Shown here: piece after piece, positions 1-8,426 of the stretch
Layout: each line of letters begins with the position of its first letter
How positions within the stretch are numbered: the stretch's first letter is position 1
Assembly (NCBI GenBank): GCA_050249695.1
Contig: JBFWQA010000001.1
Coordinates: 620,001-684,000, forward strand
Source: JACKJP01 sp050249695
Lineage (GTDB): Bacteria; Pseudomonadota; Alphaproteobacteria; Rhizobiales; Tepidamorphaceae
DNA length: 64,000 nucleotides
Direction: 5' to 3'
The notes under the pieces: generated by a model
The model's database searches: none
Told to the model about the DNA's origin: nothing
Seen by the model: only the letters and a program-made list of their open reading frames with translations
Program-made: the position numbers and the translations under genes

Positions 1-350
1 CCGGCAATATCGCGCTGAAGACGGCCGAAGGAACGGCGGTGCAGTTCGCCACCTATCTGCGCGCCGCGATGAACCGGTCGTGGCTGACCAAGCTTGGCGG
101 GCTGCTGGCACGCAGCGCGTTTGAACAGATGCGCGCGCGTCTCGATCCGCGCAAGGCCAACGGCGGCGTGTTCCTTGGCCTCAACGGCATCGTCGTCAAG
201 AGCCATGGCGGCACCGATGCGGAAGGCTTTGCGAACGCCGTGGATATTGGTATCGAAGTCGTCCGCTTCCGTTTGCTGGACCATATCGCCAGGGGTCTGG
301 AGGCATTTCGCGGCAGTCGTCCGCAGGCAGTCGACGGCGCCAGGGAGTAG
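1..350 (+). CDS. plsX: PlsX phosphate acyltransferase, 3' end only
   Basis: The reading frame is already open at the left edge and stops at 348-350. The visible tail holds a GNIALKTAEG stretch and the NGGVFLGLNGIVVKSHG block typical of the C-terminal part of PlsX, the soluble enzyme that makes acyl-phosphate from acyl-ACP and phosphate for phosphatidic acid synthesis. The start and most of the protein lie outside the window. fabH follows after 6 nt, the usual plsX-fabH arrangement, so the two are presumably cotranscribed. The family call rests on the C-terminal motif and the neighbour. Confidence 0.93.
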   Translation, partial: GNIALKTAEGTAVQFATYLRAAMNRSWLTKLGGLLARSAFEQMRARLDPRKANGGVFLGLNGIVVKSHGGTDAEGFANAVDIGIEVVRFRLLDHIARGLEAFRGSRPQAVDGARE

Positions 351-356
351 TTCCGC

Positions 357-1331
357 TTGAGAGAAATACGCTCGATCGTACGCGGCGCGGGTGCTTACCT
401 GCCCGCCCGCACCATGACCAACAAGGATCTTGCAAAGATCGTCGATACCGATGACGAGTGGATCGTTCAGCGGACCGGAATTCGCGAGCGGCACATCGCC
501 GCGGATGGCGAATACACGTCGGACATCGCAACCGCGGCGGCCCGCGCGGCCCTCGACAATGCGGGTCTTGCGCCCGCGGACATCGATCTGATTGTGCTCG
601 CGACGGCGACGCCGGACTATACGTTCCCGGCTACCGCGGTCACGGTGCAGGAGAGGCTGGGCATCGAGCAGGGAACGGCCTTCGATCTGCATGCGGTCTG
701 CTCCGGCTTCGTGTTCGGCGTTACGACGGCGGACAATTATCTGCGATGCGGCCAGTTCAAGCGCGCGCTGGTCATCGGCGCGGAGACCTTCTCCCGCATC
801 CTAGACTGGAACGACCGAACCACCTGTGTACTCTTCGGCGACGGCGGCGGCGCGATCGTTCTGGAAGGGGTCGATGCGGCCGATGCCGCCGGCCGCGGCG
901 TTCTCGCGTCGCGCCTTCGCTCCGATGGGCGGCATCGCGACAAGCTTTACGTCGATGGCGGTCCGTCGACGACGCAGACGGCCGGTCACCTGCGCATGGA
1001 AGGCAGGGAAGTCTTCCGTCACGCGGTCGGCCTGCTTTCCGATGTGATCGAGGGGACTCTCGACGATGCGGGCGTAACGGCGGAGGCCGTCGACTGGTTC
1101 GTCCCTCACCAGGCCAACCAGCGCATTATCTCGGCGACGGCCAGGAAGTTTGGATGGCCGGACGAAAAAGTCGTTTCGACGGTCGCGCAGCACGGAAACA
1201 CGTCGGCGGCCTCGATCCCGCTGGCGCTCGATGTCGCGATCCGCGACGGGCGGATCAAAAAGGGCGATCTGGTTATGATTGAAGCGCTCGGCGGCGGCTT
1301 TACCTGGGGCGCGGCGTTGATCCGCTGGTAA
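357..1331 (+). CDS. fabH: 3-oxoacyl-ACP synthase III (KAS III)
   Basis: A 324-residue protein of normal FabH length. It condenses acetyl-CoA with malonyl-ACP to start type II fatty-acid synthesis in the cytoplasm. The full catalytic triad is visible: Cys115 in AVCSGF, His251 in PHQANQRII and Asn281 in HGNTSAASIP. The TTG start at 357 is preferred because AGGGAG at 342-347 lies nine bases upstream and the N-terminus then aligns with the family. It sits 6 nt after plsX and about 110 nt before ihfA, an order known from many alphaproteobacteria. Confidence 0.97.
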   Translation: MREIRSIVRGAGAYLPARTMTNKDLAKIVDTDDEWIVQRTGIRERHIAADGEYTSDIATAAARAALDNAGLAPADIDLIVLATATPDYTFPATAVTVQERLGIEQGTAFDLHAVCSGFVFGVTTADNYLRCGQFKRALVIGAETFSRILDWNDRTTCVLFGDGGGAIVLEGVDAADAAGRGVLASRLRSDGRHRDKLYVDGGPSTTQTAGHLRMEGREVFRHAVGLLSDVIEGTLDDAGVTAEAVDWFVPHQANQRIISATARKFGWPDEKVVSTVAQHGNTSAASIPLALDVAIRDGRIKKGDLVMIEALGGGFTWGAALIRW

Positions 1332-1440
1332 GCGGCAATTATTTGTGAACACTGCTGAATTGACGCTTTGAAGCGCGACGGCTAGTAGATTACGCTTACC
1401 TATGGATGATGCGACGCTGGCGGACGACAGGGGGCAGGCC

Positions 1441-1731
1441 ATGACCGGCAAGACGATCACCCGGACCGACTTCTATGAAACCGTTTATCAGAAGGTCGGT
1501 CTGTCCAGGGTCGAATCCGCTGAACTCGTCGAATCCGTTCTGAATGAGATTTCCGGCGCCCTGGAACGGGGAGAAACCGTGAAGCTCTCGTCTTTCGGGT
1601 CTTTCGTCGTGCGCAAGAAGGGACGGCGCATCGGCCGCAATCCGAAAACCGGTGAAGAAGTGCCGATCGAGCCTCGCCGTGTGCTGGTCTTCAAGCCGAG
1701 CGCCGTGCTGAAGGCACGCATCAACAGCTGA
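1441..1731 (+). CDS. ihfA: Integration host factor alpha subunit
   Basis: A 96-residue HU/IHF-family DNA-bending protein. It heterodimerises with IHF-beta to bend DNA in transcription, replication and recombination. The GETVKLSSFGSF core and the IGRNPKTGEEVPI beta-arm, which carries the intercalating proline, are intact. An upstream ATG at 1402 would add 13 residues, but the family begins at the GKT(I/V)TR segment and a G-rich Shine-Dalgarno-like run (agggggc) lies before 1441, so the shorter form is chosen. A MerR regulator follows after 17 nt, a conserved ihfA neighbour in alphaproteobacteria. Confidence 0.95.
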   Translation: MTGKTITRTDFYETVYQKVGLSRVESAELVESVLNEISGALERGETVKLSSFGSFVVRKKGRRIGRNPKTGEEVPIEPRRVLVFKPSAVLKARINS

Positions 1732-1748
1732 TCGCAATAGCCTGAGCG

Positions 1749-2240
1749 ATGAGCGAAAAGGCCCCTGAAGCGTTCCGGACAATCAGCGAAGTCGCTGATC
1801 TGCTCGATATTCCCCAGCACGTTCTGCGGTTCTGGGAAACCCGGTTCTCGCAGATAAAGCCGCTCAAGCGCGGGGGTGGCCGCCGCTACTATCGCCCCGA
1901 GGATGTCGATCTGCTGCGCGGCATCCGCCATCTTCTTTATGGCGAGGGATATACGATCAAAGGCGTGCAGCGGATCCTCAAGGATCAGGGCCTGCGCTTC
2001 GTGGCGACGATCTGGCAGGAGGGCGCTACGCCCGTGCCGGCCCCCGCCGCGGTGCAGCCGCACCCGACGGCTGGCCGCCGGGAGGCTTCGGCTCCTGCCC
2101 CGCAGGCGGCAGCGCGGTCCGCAGAGCCGGCGCCGGTGGCCGAGCTTTCCAGAGATTCCGTCAGCAAGCTGCGTGCCGCGATGACGTCGCTGGAGGAGTG
2201 CCGGGAAATCCTGCGTGCGGCCGGCGACCGGCACAAATAA
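1749..2240 (+). CDS. MerR-family transcriptional regulator
   Basis: A 163-residue protein. Residues about 9-80 form a MerR-type winged helix-turn-helix: TISEVADLLDIPQHVLRFWE is the recognition part and GGRRYYRPEDVDLLRGI the wing. The rest is a Pro/Ala-rich linker (about 95-130) and a short C-terminal helix. No cysteine pair of the metal-sensing CueR/MerR type is visible, so this is probably not the metal sensor for the copper promoter near 25711. It belongs to the MlrA/YcgE-like or heat-shock-type MerR proteins often found downstream of ihfA. The effector and targets are unknown. Confidence 0.88.
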   Translation: MSEKAPEAFRTISEVADLLDIPQHVLRFWETRFSQIKPLKRGGGRRYYRPEDVDLLRGIRHLLYGEGYTIKGVQRILKDQGLRFVATIWQEGATPVPAPAAVQPHPTAGRREASAPAPQAAARSAEPAPVAELSRDSVSKLRAAMTSLEECREILRAAGDRHK

Positions 2241-2317
2241 GCCGCCGTTCACGCAACTTCCAGACAAGATCACGCGTTAGGTTTTCAGCCGCTGGGGCAA
2301 AGACCAGGAGAACGCGC

Positions 2318-2407
2318 GTGTCACACTTTCCTGTATTCGTCGCAGGCGTCGTAACGACCCTTTTCGCCATGGGTGCATTTTCCGCTCTGACGATTTTTCT
2401 CGGATAA
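2318..2407 (+). CDS. Candidate 29-residue membrane small protein
   Basis: A GTG-initiated reading frame of 29 codons with AGGAG at 2306-2310, seven bases upstream. It encodes one hydrophobic segment (VFVAGVVTTLFAMGAFSALT) ending in FLG, which would span the membrane once. It lies between the MerR gene and tRNA-Pro, on the same strand. No function can be assigned. The Shine-Dalgarno sequence and the clean hydrophobic helix are the only support; conservation was not tested. Confidence 0.45.
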   Translation: MSHFPVFVAGVVTTLFAMGAFSALTIFLG

Positions 2408-2476
2408 CGGCCCGAGCCTTTTTTCGCTGGTTGCGATGGCTGACCCCCTGCGCTATGAGTGCCGCGCCGATGGATA

Positions 2477-2553
2477 CGGAGCGTAGCGCAGCCCGGTAGC
2501 GCACTTGTCTGGGGGACAAGGGGTCGTGGGTTCGAATCCCGCCGCTCCGACCA
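2477..2553 (+). tRNA. tRNA-Pro (anticodon GGG)
   Basis: A 77-nt cloverleaf with acceptor stem CGGAGCG/CGCTCCG, T arm GTGGGTTCGAATCCCGC and encoded CCA. The anticodon stem cttgt/acaag encloses loop ctggggg, giving anticodon GGG for codon CCC. Position 73 is A. Confidence 0.97.
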
Positions 2554-2562
2554 TCCGGTCTC

Positions 2563-2577
2563 GGTCCATTCCGAGGA
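2563..2577. repeat. 15-bp sequence shared with the left end of the IS481 element
   Basis: GGTCCATTCCGAGGA occurs here, 10 nt after tRNA-Pro(GGG), and again at 49933-49947, 11 nt after tRNA-Arg, where it spans the direct repeat and left tip of the insertion sequence. It may be a remnant of an element end or a shared post-tRNA sequence. A 15-bp match alone could arise by chance in a window this size. Confidence 0.4.
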
Positions 2578-2698
2578 TTGCTGAAGGCGTGCGCTCAGAC
2601 GGGCGGATGTCAACGGGACTGTTTACGACCCTTATAAAACCATCCATAAATCCCACAGTGTTTGTCGCGGGAGGTTTCGCCTCCGGCTCGGACACGCG

Positions 2699-4723
2699 AT
2701 GACGAACCGACTCGGTCGGCGGCGAATGAGTGTGGAACCCGGAATGCCGGAATCGAAGAAAATCTACTGGCAACCGGACCCCGCGATCGTCGCTCAAAGC
2801 AACCTGACGGCCTTCCTGAAAATGGTCGGGCTCGAAGACTTTGATGCGCTCGTGAAAAAGGGCGATTCCGATCCCGGCTGGTTGATGGAGAACATATTCC
2901 GCTTCTGCGATATGCGCTTCTACAAGCCCTATACGCAGATGTTCGACCCATCCAGAGGGATTGAATGGGCACGCTGGTGCGTGGGCGGCAAGACCAATCT
3001 GGTGCTCAATTGTATCGACAAGCATCGTGATACGCCCACCTGGGGCAAGACGTTCCTTGTCTGGGAAGGCGAGGACCCGGATGCGCAACGCAGCCTGACC
3101 TACAAGGAGTTCGATGCCGAAGTTTGCCGGATGGCCGGTGCGATGAAGTCGCTCGGTATCGGCAAAGGCGACACCGTGGGCATCTTCATGCCCAATCTGC
3201 CTGAAACATTCATCGTTTTCTTCGCGGTGATCAAAATCGGCGCGATCGCCATGCCGCTTTTTTCAGGATTTGGCGCCCAGCCCATCGCGACACGGCTCAA
3301 CGACGGCGGCGCGAAAGCCGTTATCACCGTCGACGGGGCATGGCGGCGGGGAAAGCCTGGCGACATGAAGGGCGTGCTCGACGAGGCGCTCGCCAGCGTG
3401 AAGACTGTTGAGCACGTGATCGTCGTCAAGCACCTGGGCGACCGTCACGCAGTGTCGATGCGTGCCCCACGCGACCATTGGTGGCACGAACTGGTCGAAG
3501 GGCGCGCCGATCGTTTCCCGACCGAGGAGATGGACGCGGAGGCGCCGGCGGTTCTCCTCTATACGTCCGGCACATCGGGCAAGCCGAAGGGATGTGTATG
3601 GACCCATGTAGGGTTTCTGGGCGCGATGGTCGCCCGCGACGTGCACATCTCCGGCGATTTCAAGTCAACTGATCGCTTTTTCTGGATGAGCGACATGGGG
3701 TGGATGGTCGGCGCTCTGTGCGCCTGCGCGCCGAGCATGCTGGGCGGGAGCCTCCTGATCGCGGAAGGTGTCCCCGACTTCCCCGACACCGGCCGGTTCT
3801 GGCGTCTGATACAAAACCACAAGGTCACCTATCTGGGTATCGCTCCAACGCTTGTGCGCGGCCTGATGCGTTACGGCGAAGAGGAGGTGGAACGCTATGA
3901 TCTGTCCTCGCTCCGTATCACGCTGTCCGGCGGTGAGGGATGGACGGATGCGCCCTGGCTCTGGTTTTTCAGGCATGTCTGCAAATCCAGGATTCCCATC
4001 ATCAACAATTCCGGCGGCACGGAAGTCAGCGGAGATATCGTTATCGGCACGGTCCATCACCCGATGAAGGTGGGGTCGATCGGCGCCCCGGCTTTGGGAA
4101 TGGGGGTCGATATCGTCGACGAGCACGGACGAAGTGTCGAGACCGGACAGGTCGGCGAACTGGTGCTTCGCCAGGCCTCGATCGGAATGACCAAGAGCCT
4201 GTGGAACGACGACGAGCGCTATCTGGAAAGCTACTGGTCGAAAATCCCCGGGATGTGGGTGCAGGGCGACCTTGCGATGCGCGATCAGGACGGCCTGTAC
4301 TTCATCCTCGGCCGATCCGACGACACAATGAAAGTGTCAGGAAAACGCACCGGGCCGTCCGAGATCGAAAGCATCGTCATGGGCACCGGCAAAGTGCATG
4401 AAGTCGCCGCCATCGGCGTTCCCGATCCGGTTCAGGGAAATGCCATCGTCTGCGTGTGCTCCGCGATGCCGGGCGTCGTCGCGGACGACGCGCTTGCCGG
4501 TGAAATCACCCAAGCCCTCTTGAAGAACATGGGCGCATCTTTCCGCCCGAAACACGTGATTTTCGTCAGCGATCTGCCGAAAACCCGCAACATGAAAATC
4601 ATGCGTCGTGTCGTGCGCGCGGTTTTCCTGGGAGAAGACGCCGGCGATTTGTCGTCATTGGTCAATCCCGAAGCGGTTGCTGAATTGCGAGACAGACTGA
4701 AGACTTCGGCAAATACCAACTAA
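2699..4723 (+). CDS. AMP-forming acyl-CoA/acetyl-CoA synthetase-like ligase
   Basis: A 674-residue ANL-superfamily adenylating enzyme. It activates a carboxylic acid to acyl-AMP and then acyl-CoA. The ATP loop YTSGTSGKPKG is at about residues 288-298, the NNSGGTE motif follows, and the C-terminal PKTRNMKIMRR keeps the catalytic lysine of the acetyl-CoA synthetase group. The N-terminal region resembles acetoacetyl-CoA or acetyl-CoA synthetases in length. The start is uncertain: ATGs at 2699, 2726 and 2744 all lack a strong Shine-Dalgarno sequence. An SDR and a double-hotdog hydratase follow, suggesting an operon for a specific acid. The substrate cannot be read from the sequence. Confidence 0.9.
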   Translation: MTNRLGRRRMSVEPGMPESKKIYWQPDPAIVAQSNLTAFLKMVGLEDFDALVKKGDSDPGWLMENIFRFCDMRFYKPYTQMFDPSRGIEWARWCVGGKTNLVLNCIDKHRDTPTWGKTFLVWEGEDPDAQRSLTYKEFDAEVCRMAGAMKSLGIGKGDTVGIFMPNLPETFIVFFAVIKIGAIAMPLFSGFGAQPIATRLNDGGAKAVITVDGAWRRGKPGDMKGVLDEALASVKTVEHVIVVKHLGDRHAVSMRAPRDHWWHELVEGRADRFPTEEMDAEAPAVLLYTSGTSGKPKGCVWTHVGFLGAMVARDVHISGDFKSTDRFFWMSDMGWMVGALCACAPSMLGGSLLIAEGVPDFPDTGRFWRLIQNHKVTYLGIAPTLVRGLMRYGEEEVERYDLSSLRITLSGGEGWTDAPWLWFFRHVCKSRIPIINNSGGTEVSGDIVIGTVHHPMKVGSIGAPALGMGVDIVDEHGRSVETGQVGELVLRQASIGMTKSLWNDDERYLESYWSKIPGMWVQGDLAMRDQDGLYFILGRSDDTMKVSGKRTGPSEIESIVMGTGKVHEVAAIGVPDPVQGNAIVCVCSAMPGVVADDALAGEITQALLKNMGASFRPKHVIFVSDLPKTRNMKIMRRVVRAVFLGEDAGDLSSLVNPEAVAELRDRLKTSANTN

Positions 4724-4759
4724 ATCAAATTCAATCAGTAAATGCTTGGGGAGAAAAGC

Positions 4760-5518
4760 GTGGCAGAGACGTCTGACGAATTCAAAGGCAAAGTCGTTGT
4801 CGTTACGGGGGCTTCGAGGGGAATAGGCAAGTCGATCTCGTTGGCTTTTGCGAGGAGGGGAGCCACCATCGTGGTGGCGGCGCGCAGCGAAACGCAGGGA
4901 AAGCACGAAGGCACCATCCATCAGACGGCGGACGAGATCCGTGCGCTGGGAGCCGAAGCCTTCCCGTTGAAGGTGGACGTCACATCCGAAGACGATATCC
5001 TCGAGATGTTCCGCAAGGTGGGCGAGAAGTACGGTCGCATCGACATCATGGTCAACAATGTCGGGACGGTGCTCCCGGGAACCATCGCGGACCTCCCCAC
5101 CAGGAAATGGAACCTGTCGCTGGCCATCAACCTCAACAGCGTCTTTCTTTGCTCGAGAGAGGCGCTGGCTTTCATGAAACGCCAGGGTGGGGGCACGATC
5201 ATCAACCTGTCCTCAGCGGTCGGCAGGTCGATGATCCTCGGCACCGTTCAGTATATGACCGCGAAAGCGGCGGTTTCCAGGTTCACCGAGGCGCTTGCCG
5301 CGGAGGTTCGCGCAGACAACATCACGGTGAATGCGTTGGCGCCGGAGAGAACCGCGACCCCCGGCCAGATGCTTGCCGAATCGGAAACCGAAGGCCTGCA
5401 GGATCCGGAGATGTGGGCCGACTATGCGGTCTTTCTGGCGCGGCAAACCGTCGATACGCTGACTGGCCGTGTCCTGGAAGCCAAGGATGTTCCGCCGCTC
5501 CTGGCAAAGCTGAGCTAG
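4760..5518 (+). CDS. SDR-family oxidoreductase of the acyl-CoA operon
   Basis: A classical short-chain dehydrogenase/reductase of about 252 residues. The NAD(P) loop TGASRGIG, the NNVG variant of the NNAG motif, the LSSAVG serine region and the YMTAK catalytic pair are present. The GTG at 4760 is chosen because GGGGAG at 4747-4752 lies seven bases upstream; an ATG at 4742 would put that sequence inside the gene. The C-terminus is shorter and more acidic than in FabG and lacks the usual G-x-D-G cofactor-loop ending, so it may not be a beta-ketoacyl reductase. It lies between an acyl-CoA ligase and a MaoC-like hydratase and probably acts on the same acyl-CoA or hydroxyacyl compound. Confidence 0.9.
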   Translation: MAETSDEFKGKVVVVTGASRGIGKSISLAFARRGATIVVAARSETQGKHEGTIHQTADEIRALGAEAFPLKVDVTSEDDILEMFRKVGEKYGRIDIMVNNVGTVLPGTIADLPTRKWNLSLAINLNSVFLCSREALAFMKRQGGGTIINLSSAVGRSMILGTVQYMTAKAAVSRFTEALAAEVRADNITVNALAPERTATPGQMLAESETEGLQDPEMWADYAVFLARQTVDTLTGRVLEAKDVPPLLAKLS

Positions 5519-5519
5519 C

Positions 5520-6527
5520 ATGCAGGCGAAGGATCAGGCCGCTTCGTCCGAAGAAATCTCGCTTGCCGAGATCAAGGCAAGGGTCGGCGAGGAGCTCTAT
5601 CGCTTCACGTCGTTCCCCGTCACGGCCACAGACATCCGGAAATATGCCATCGCCGTCTATTGGCCGGAAAGGCCGCCACGGCTGTTCTGGGATGAAGACC
5701 ATGCCAAACAGACGGTCTGGGGCGGCATTGTCGCTCCGGAGGACTTCAACCCTTTTGCCTGGGCAATGGAAGGCCCGGGCCGGTTCCCGATGGGGCTGGG
5801 CAAGGGAAGGCGCCGTTTCAACGCCATGAGCGATGCGCGATACTTCGCTCCCATACGCCCGGCGGATGTCATCACCGCCACCGAAACGCTCCTCGACCCC
5901 TATGAACGAGCCGGCGGCAACGGACATTTGATTTTTGTCCCCACCGAGACACGCTGGACAAACCAGCGCGGTGAACTGGTGAAGATCCAGCGCGGTGAGG
6001 AAGTGATCATCATCCAGGAGGGTACTTCACGTCCGGTGCGGCCGTCGAAAGGCGGCTCACCGGCTGAAGCGGCACCGCAGTCACAATCGTACGCACCGCT
6101 AAATCCGCGGTTCGAAGACGTGCAGGAGGGGCAGGTGCTGCCCCCGTTCGAAAGAACCACGGGCCTGCAACACTGGAACCGTTTCGCCGCCGTCAATGAC
6201 GAGTTCGAAGACATACACATGGACGTCGACCTCGCCAAAGCGAGAGGGGACAGGGACGTATTCGCCATGGGGCATCTCCGTTTCTCCTACATGCATGACT
6301 TCCTGCGCTTGTGGATGGGCGATGCAGGCGTCATCAAAAGGGTCTCCTGCCAGTACCGGGGAATTCAGTACAAGGGCGATACGGTCACCTGCCGCGGCCA
6401 TATCGTCCGCAAATACGTCGAGAACGGCGAGCACCTGGTAGACATCGATCTCTGGGTGGAAAATCAGGCCGGACAAAGGATAGGGCCTGGCCGGGCCGTT
6501 GTTGCTTTGCCATCAGGTGAGGCATAG
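5520..6527 (+). CDS. Double-hotdog MaoC-like dehydratase/hydratase
   Basis: A 335-residue protein with two hotdog domains. The N-terminal half (about 15-165) looks like a FAS1-type dehydratase N-domain with VWGGIVAPEDFNPFAW; the C-terminal half (about 200-330) is MaoC-like with NDEFEDIHMD and a GHL segment. Such proteins hydrate or dehydrate 2-enoyl/3-hydroxyacyl-CoA thioesters. The usual D-x4-H hydratase dyad is seen only loosely (NDEFEDIH), so activity on a standard enoyl-CoA is uncertain. The ATG follows the SDR stop after one base, implying translational coupling. Confidence 0.82.
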   Translation: MQAKDQAASSEEISLAEIKARVGEELYRFTSFPVTATDIRKYAIAVYWPERPPRLFWDEDHAKQTVWGGIVAPEDFNPFAWAMEGPGRFPMGLGKGRRRFNAMSDARYFAPIRPADVITATETLLDPYERAGGNGHLIFVPTETRWTNQRGELVKIQRGEEVIIIQEGTSRPVRPSKGGSPAEAAPQSQSYAPLNPRFEDVQEGQVLPPFERTTGLQHWNRFAAVNDEFEDIHMDVDLAKARGDRDVFAMGHLRFSYMHDFLRLWMGDAGVIKRVSCQYRGIQYKGDTVTCRGHIVRKYVENGEHLVDIDLWVENQAGQRIGPGRAVVALPSGEA

Positions 6528-6539
6528 CGGCGTTCTGCG

Positions 6540-6998
6540 ATGTCCCTTGAATCCGTCCAGAAATTCTTTGCCCGGAACGCGCCCGATATCGAAGTCATCG
6601 TCACCGAGGCGAGTTCGGCGACGGTCGCGCTGGCGGCGGAGGCCCATGGTGTTGCGCCCGAACAGATCGCCAAGACGATCTGTTTCAACGTGAAGGGCGA
6701 ACTGCTGCTTGTGGTAGCCGCCGGGACCGCACGCATCGACAATCGCAAGTTCAAGGATCGGTTCGGCGGCAAGGCGCGCATGCCGGGCGCGGACGAGGTG
6801 CTGGCCGCGACCGGACACCCCGTCGGCGGGGTCTGTCCCTTCGGTTTGGCGACACCGCTGCCGGTGTATTGCGACATTTCCCTGAAATCCTTCGGCGAGG
6901 TCGTGCCGGCCGCGGGCGCGACCAACGCGGCGGTTCGACTGCCGCCGCAGCGCATGGCCGATCTTGTCGGTGCCGAATGGGTCGATGTTTGCGGCTGA
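6540..6998 (+). CDS. YbaK/aminoacyl-tRNA deacylase domain protein
   Basis: A 152-residue single-domain protein of the YbaK/ProX editing family, which hydrolyses mischarged aminoacyl-tRNA (typically Cys- or Ala-tRNA-Pro) in trans. The KTICFNVKGELLLVV strand carries the conserved Lys of the family and the GGVCPFGL loop is present. It is 12 nt after the hydratase and may share its transcript, although the function is unrelated. A strong + strand hairpin-T tract at 7203-7236 would end this transcript. Exact tRNA specificity cannot be told. Confidence 0.85.
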   Translation: MSLESVQKFFARNAPDIEVIVTEASSATVALAAEAHGVAPEQIAKTICFNVKGELLLVVAAGTARIDNRKFKDRFGGKARMPGADEVLAATGHPVGGVCPFGLATPLPVYCDISLKSFGEVVPAAGATNAAVRLPPQRMADLVGAEWVDVCG

Positions 6999-7164
6999 TG
7001 TCCGCGTTTACCATCAAATGCGTTATTTCGCGTTAACCGCCGGTTTACCCTGTCATCCTCCCCGCGCATGTGACAGTCTCAGGCCATCCTGAGCGGTCGC
7101 ACCGGGTGCCTGGGGAGGCGTCCCACTCTAGATTGCGATTGACCGCGCGGGACGGACGGTGCGT

Positions 7165-8424
7165 CTATCGGGCGTGCCGCAATTTGGGGACTTGACCAGA
7201 AGACGCCGCGCGCCTTGAAGGCTGCGCGGCGTTTTTCATCCGGCAGTCGGCCGCGTAGATGCCCCAGATGACGCCGAGCATCAGATAGAAATGGCGCCAG
7301 TGGTCGGTGTCGATCTGGGCGCCCTGGATGATGACAGCCAGCAGCGGTGGCCAGAAGGCGTAGACGTGACGCTTGAGCGCCGGCGAAACCCGCCGAAGCT
7401 TCCAGCCCACGCCGAGCGTCGCGATGATGAGACCGAAATAGGCGATGCCTCCGAGCCATCCATAGGACGCGAACGCATTGACGTAGACGTTGTGAGGGTC
7501 TTCCGGCCAGTGATTGCGGAACTGGAGAGGGCCGTAGCCGAGCGGGCGCGCGGCGAGTTCCGGCAGCGAGCGAAGCTGGTTGCCGAAACGCCCGGTTTCT
7601 CCCAGATCGTAGGACTGGCTGAGCGACGCGCGCTCCAGCAGGATGCCGCGCAATTCGTCCACCGAAAGGGCAACGGCGATCAGCAGGACGAGTCCGAGCA
7701 CGCCCATCACCCCGGCTGCCACGATGCGCAGACGCGTCGAGGCATGATGTTCGCCGTTCCACATCATGAACGACATGACGAGGCCGGCAAAGACCAGGTT
7801 GCCCCAGGCGCCGCGCGAGAAGGACAGGAAGATCGCAAAGCCGATCAGGCCGAAGGCCATCCCGCGCAGCCAGGGCTTCCTGCCGGTGACGATATCCTGA
7901 AACAGGAAGATCGCCGGCGGGATCAGGAAGGTGCCGAGGACGTTGGGATCCTTGAACGTGCCCGAAGCGCGGCCATAGAGGGAAAACGTCTCGCCCAGAC
8001 CCGCGATGTCGAGAAACCCGGCGATGGCCGCGAGGGAGGCCGTCAGCCCCGCGGCGATGTAGGCGTAGCGGATCGTCTCCAGGGTCCGCAGGGGACTGGT
8101 TGTCACGATCGAGGCGAAGAAGATCGTCTGCAGTGCCAGATAAGCGGACACGGCGATGAAGACGACGGCATCGCCATCTTCCAGAATCGGTAGCAGGGCC
8201 ATCAGCCCGCCCAGATTGAATACGACGAGGGTCAGCACCATCGGAGAGATGGCGGCGTGGAGCGACATGCCGGTGACCATGAACACCAGCAGCGCGAGCG
8301 TGAACGTCACCTCATAAGGCGAGGGCTCGACGATGACGAAGAAGCCGGAAAACACGAACAGCGCAAGTACGGCCGTACGCAGCGCCGCCAGCGGCTCGCG
8401 CGTCTGTATGGCCGCCGCCGGCAT
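7165..8424 (-). CDS. O-antigen ligase/polymerase-like membrane protein
   Basis: A 419-residue polytopic inner-membrane protein with about ten hydrophobic segments. A periplasmic loop carries the PHNVYVNAFASYGWLGG motif of the Wzy_C/O-antigen ligase superfamily. These proteins polymerise undecaprenyl-linked repeat units or join them to an acceptor. The neighbours (initiating phosphotransferase, GT4, Wza/Wzc-like pair) favour an exopolysaccharide polymerase over a lipid A-core ligase. It starts 2 nt downstream of the wcaJ-like gene. Its last about 25 codons overlap the opposite-strand terminator hairpin, so the C-terminal tail is of unusual origin. Confidence 0.85.
   Translation of the reverse strand: MPAAAIQTREPLAALRTAVLALFVFSGFFVIVEPSPYEVTFTLALLVFMVTGMSLHAAISPMVLTLVVFNLGGLMALLPILEDGDAVVFIAVSAYLALQTIFFASIVTTSPLRTLETIRYAYIAAGLTASLAAIAGFLDIAGLGETFSLYGRASGTFKDPNVLGTFLIPPAIFLFQDIVTGRKPWLRGMAFGLIGFAIFLSFSRGAWGNLVFAGLVMSFMMWNGEHHASTRLRIVAAGVMGVLGLVLLIAVALSVDELRGILLERASLSQSYDLGETGRFGNQLRSLPELAARPLGYGPLQFRNHWPEDPHNVYVNAFASYGWLGGIAYFGLIIATLGVGWKLRRVSPALKRHVYAFWPPLLAVIIQGAQIDTDHWRHFYLMLGVIWGIYAADCRMKNAAQPSRRAASSGQVPKLRHAR
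7203..7236 (+). terminator. Rho-independent terminator for the 2699-6998 transcript
   Basis: A nine-pair stem ACGCCGCGC/GCGCGGCGT (7203-7211 with 7224-7232) with further pairing in the loop is followed by TTTTT. It reads in the + direction, 205 nt after the deacylase stop, and is embedded in the last codons of the opposite-strand polysaccharide gene. Confidence 0.75.
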
Positions 8425-8426
8425 GA

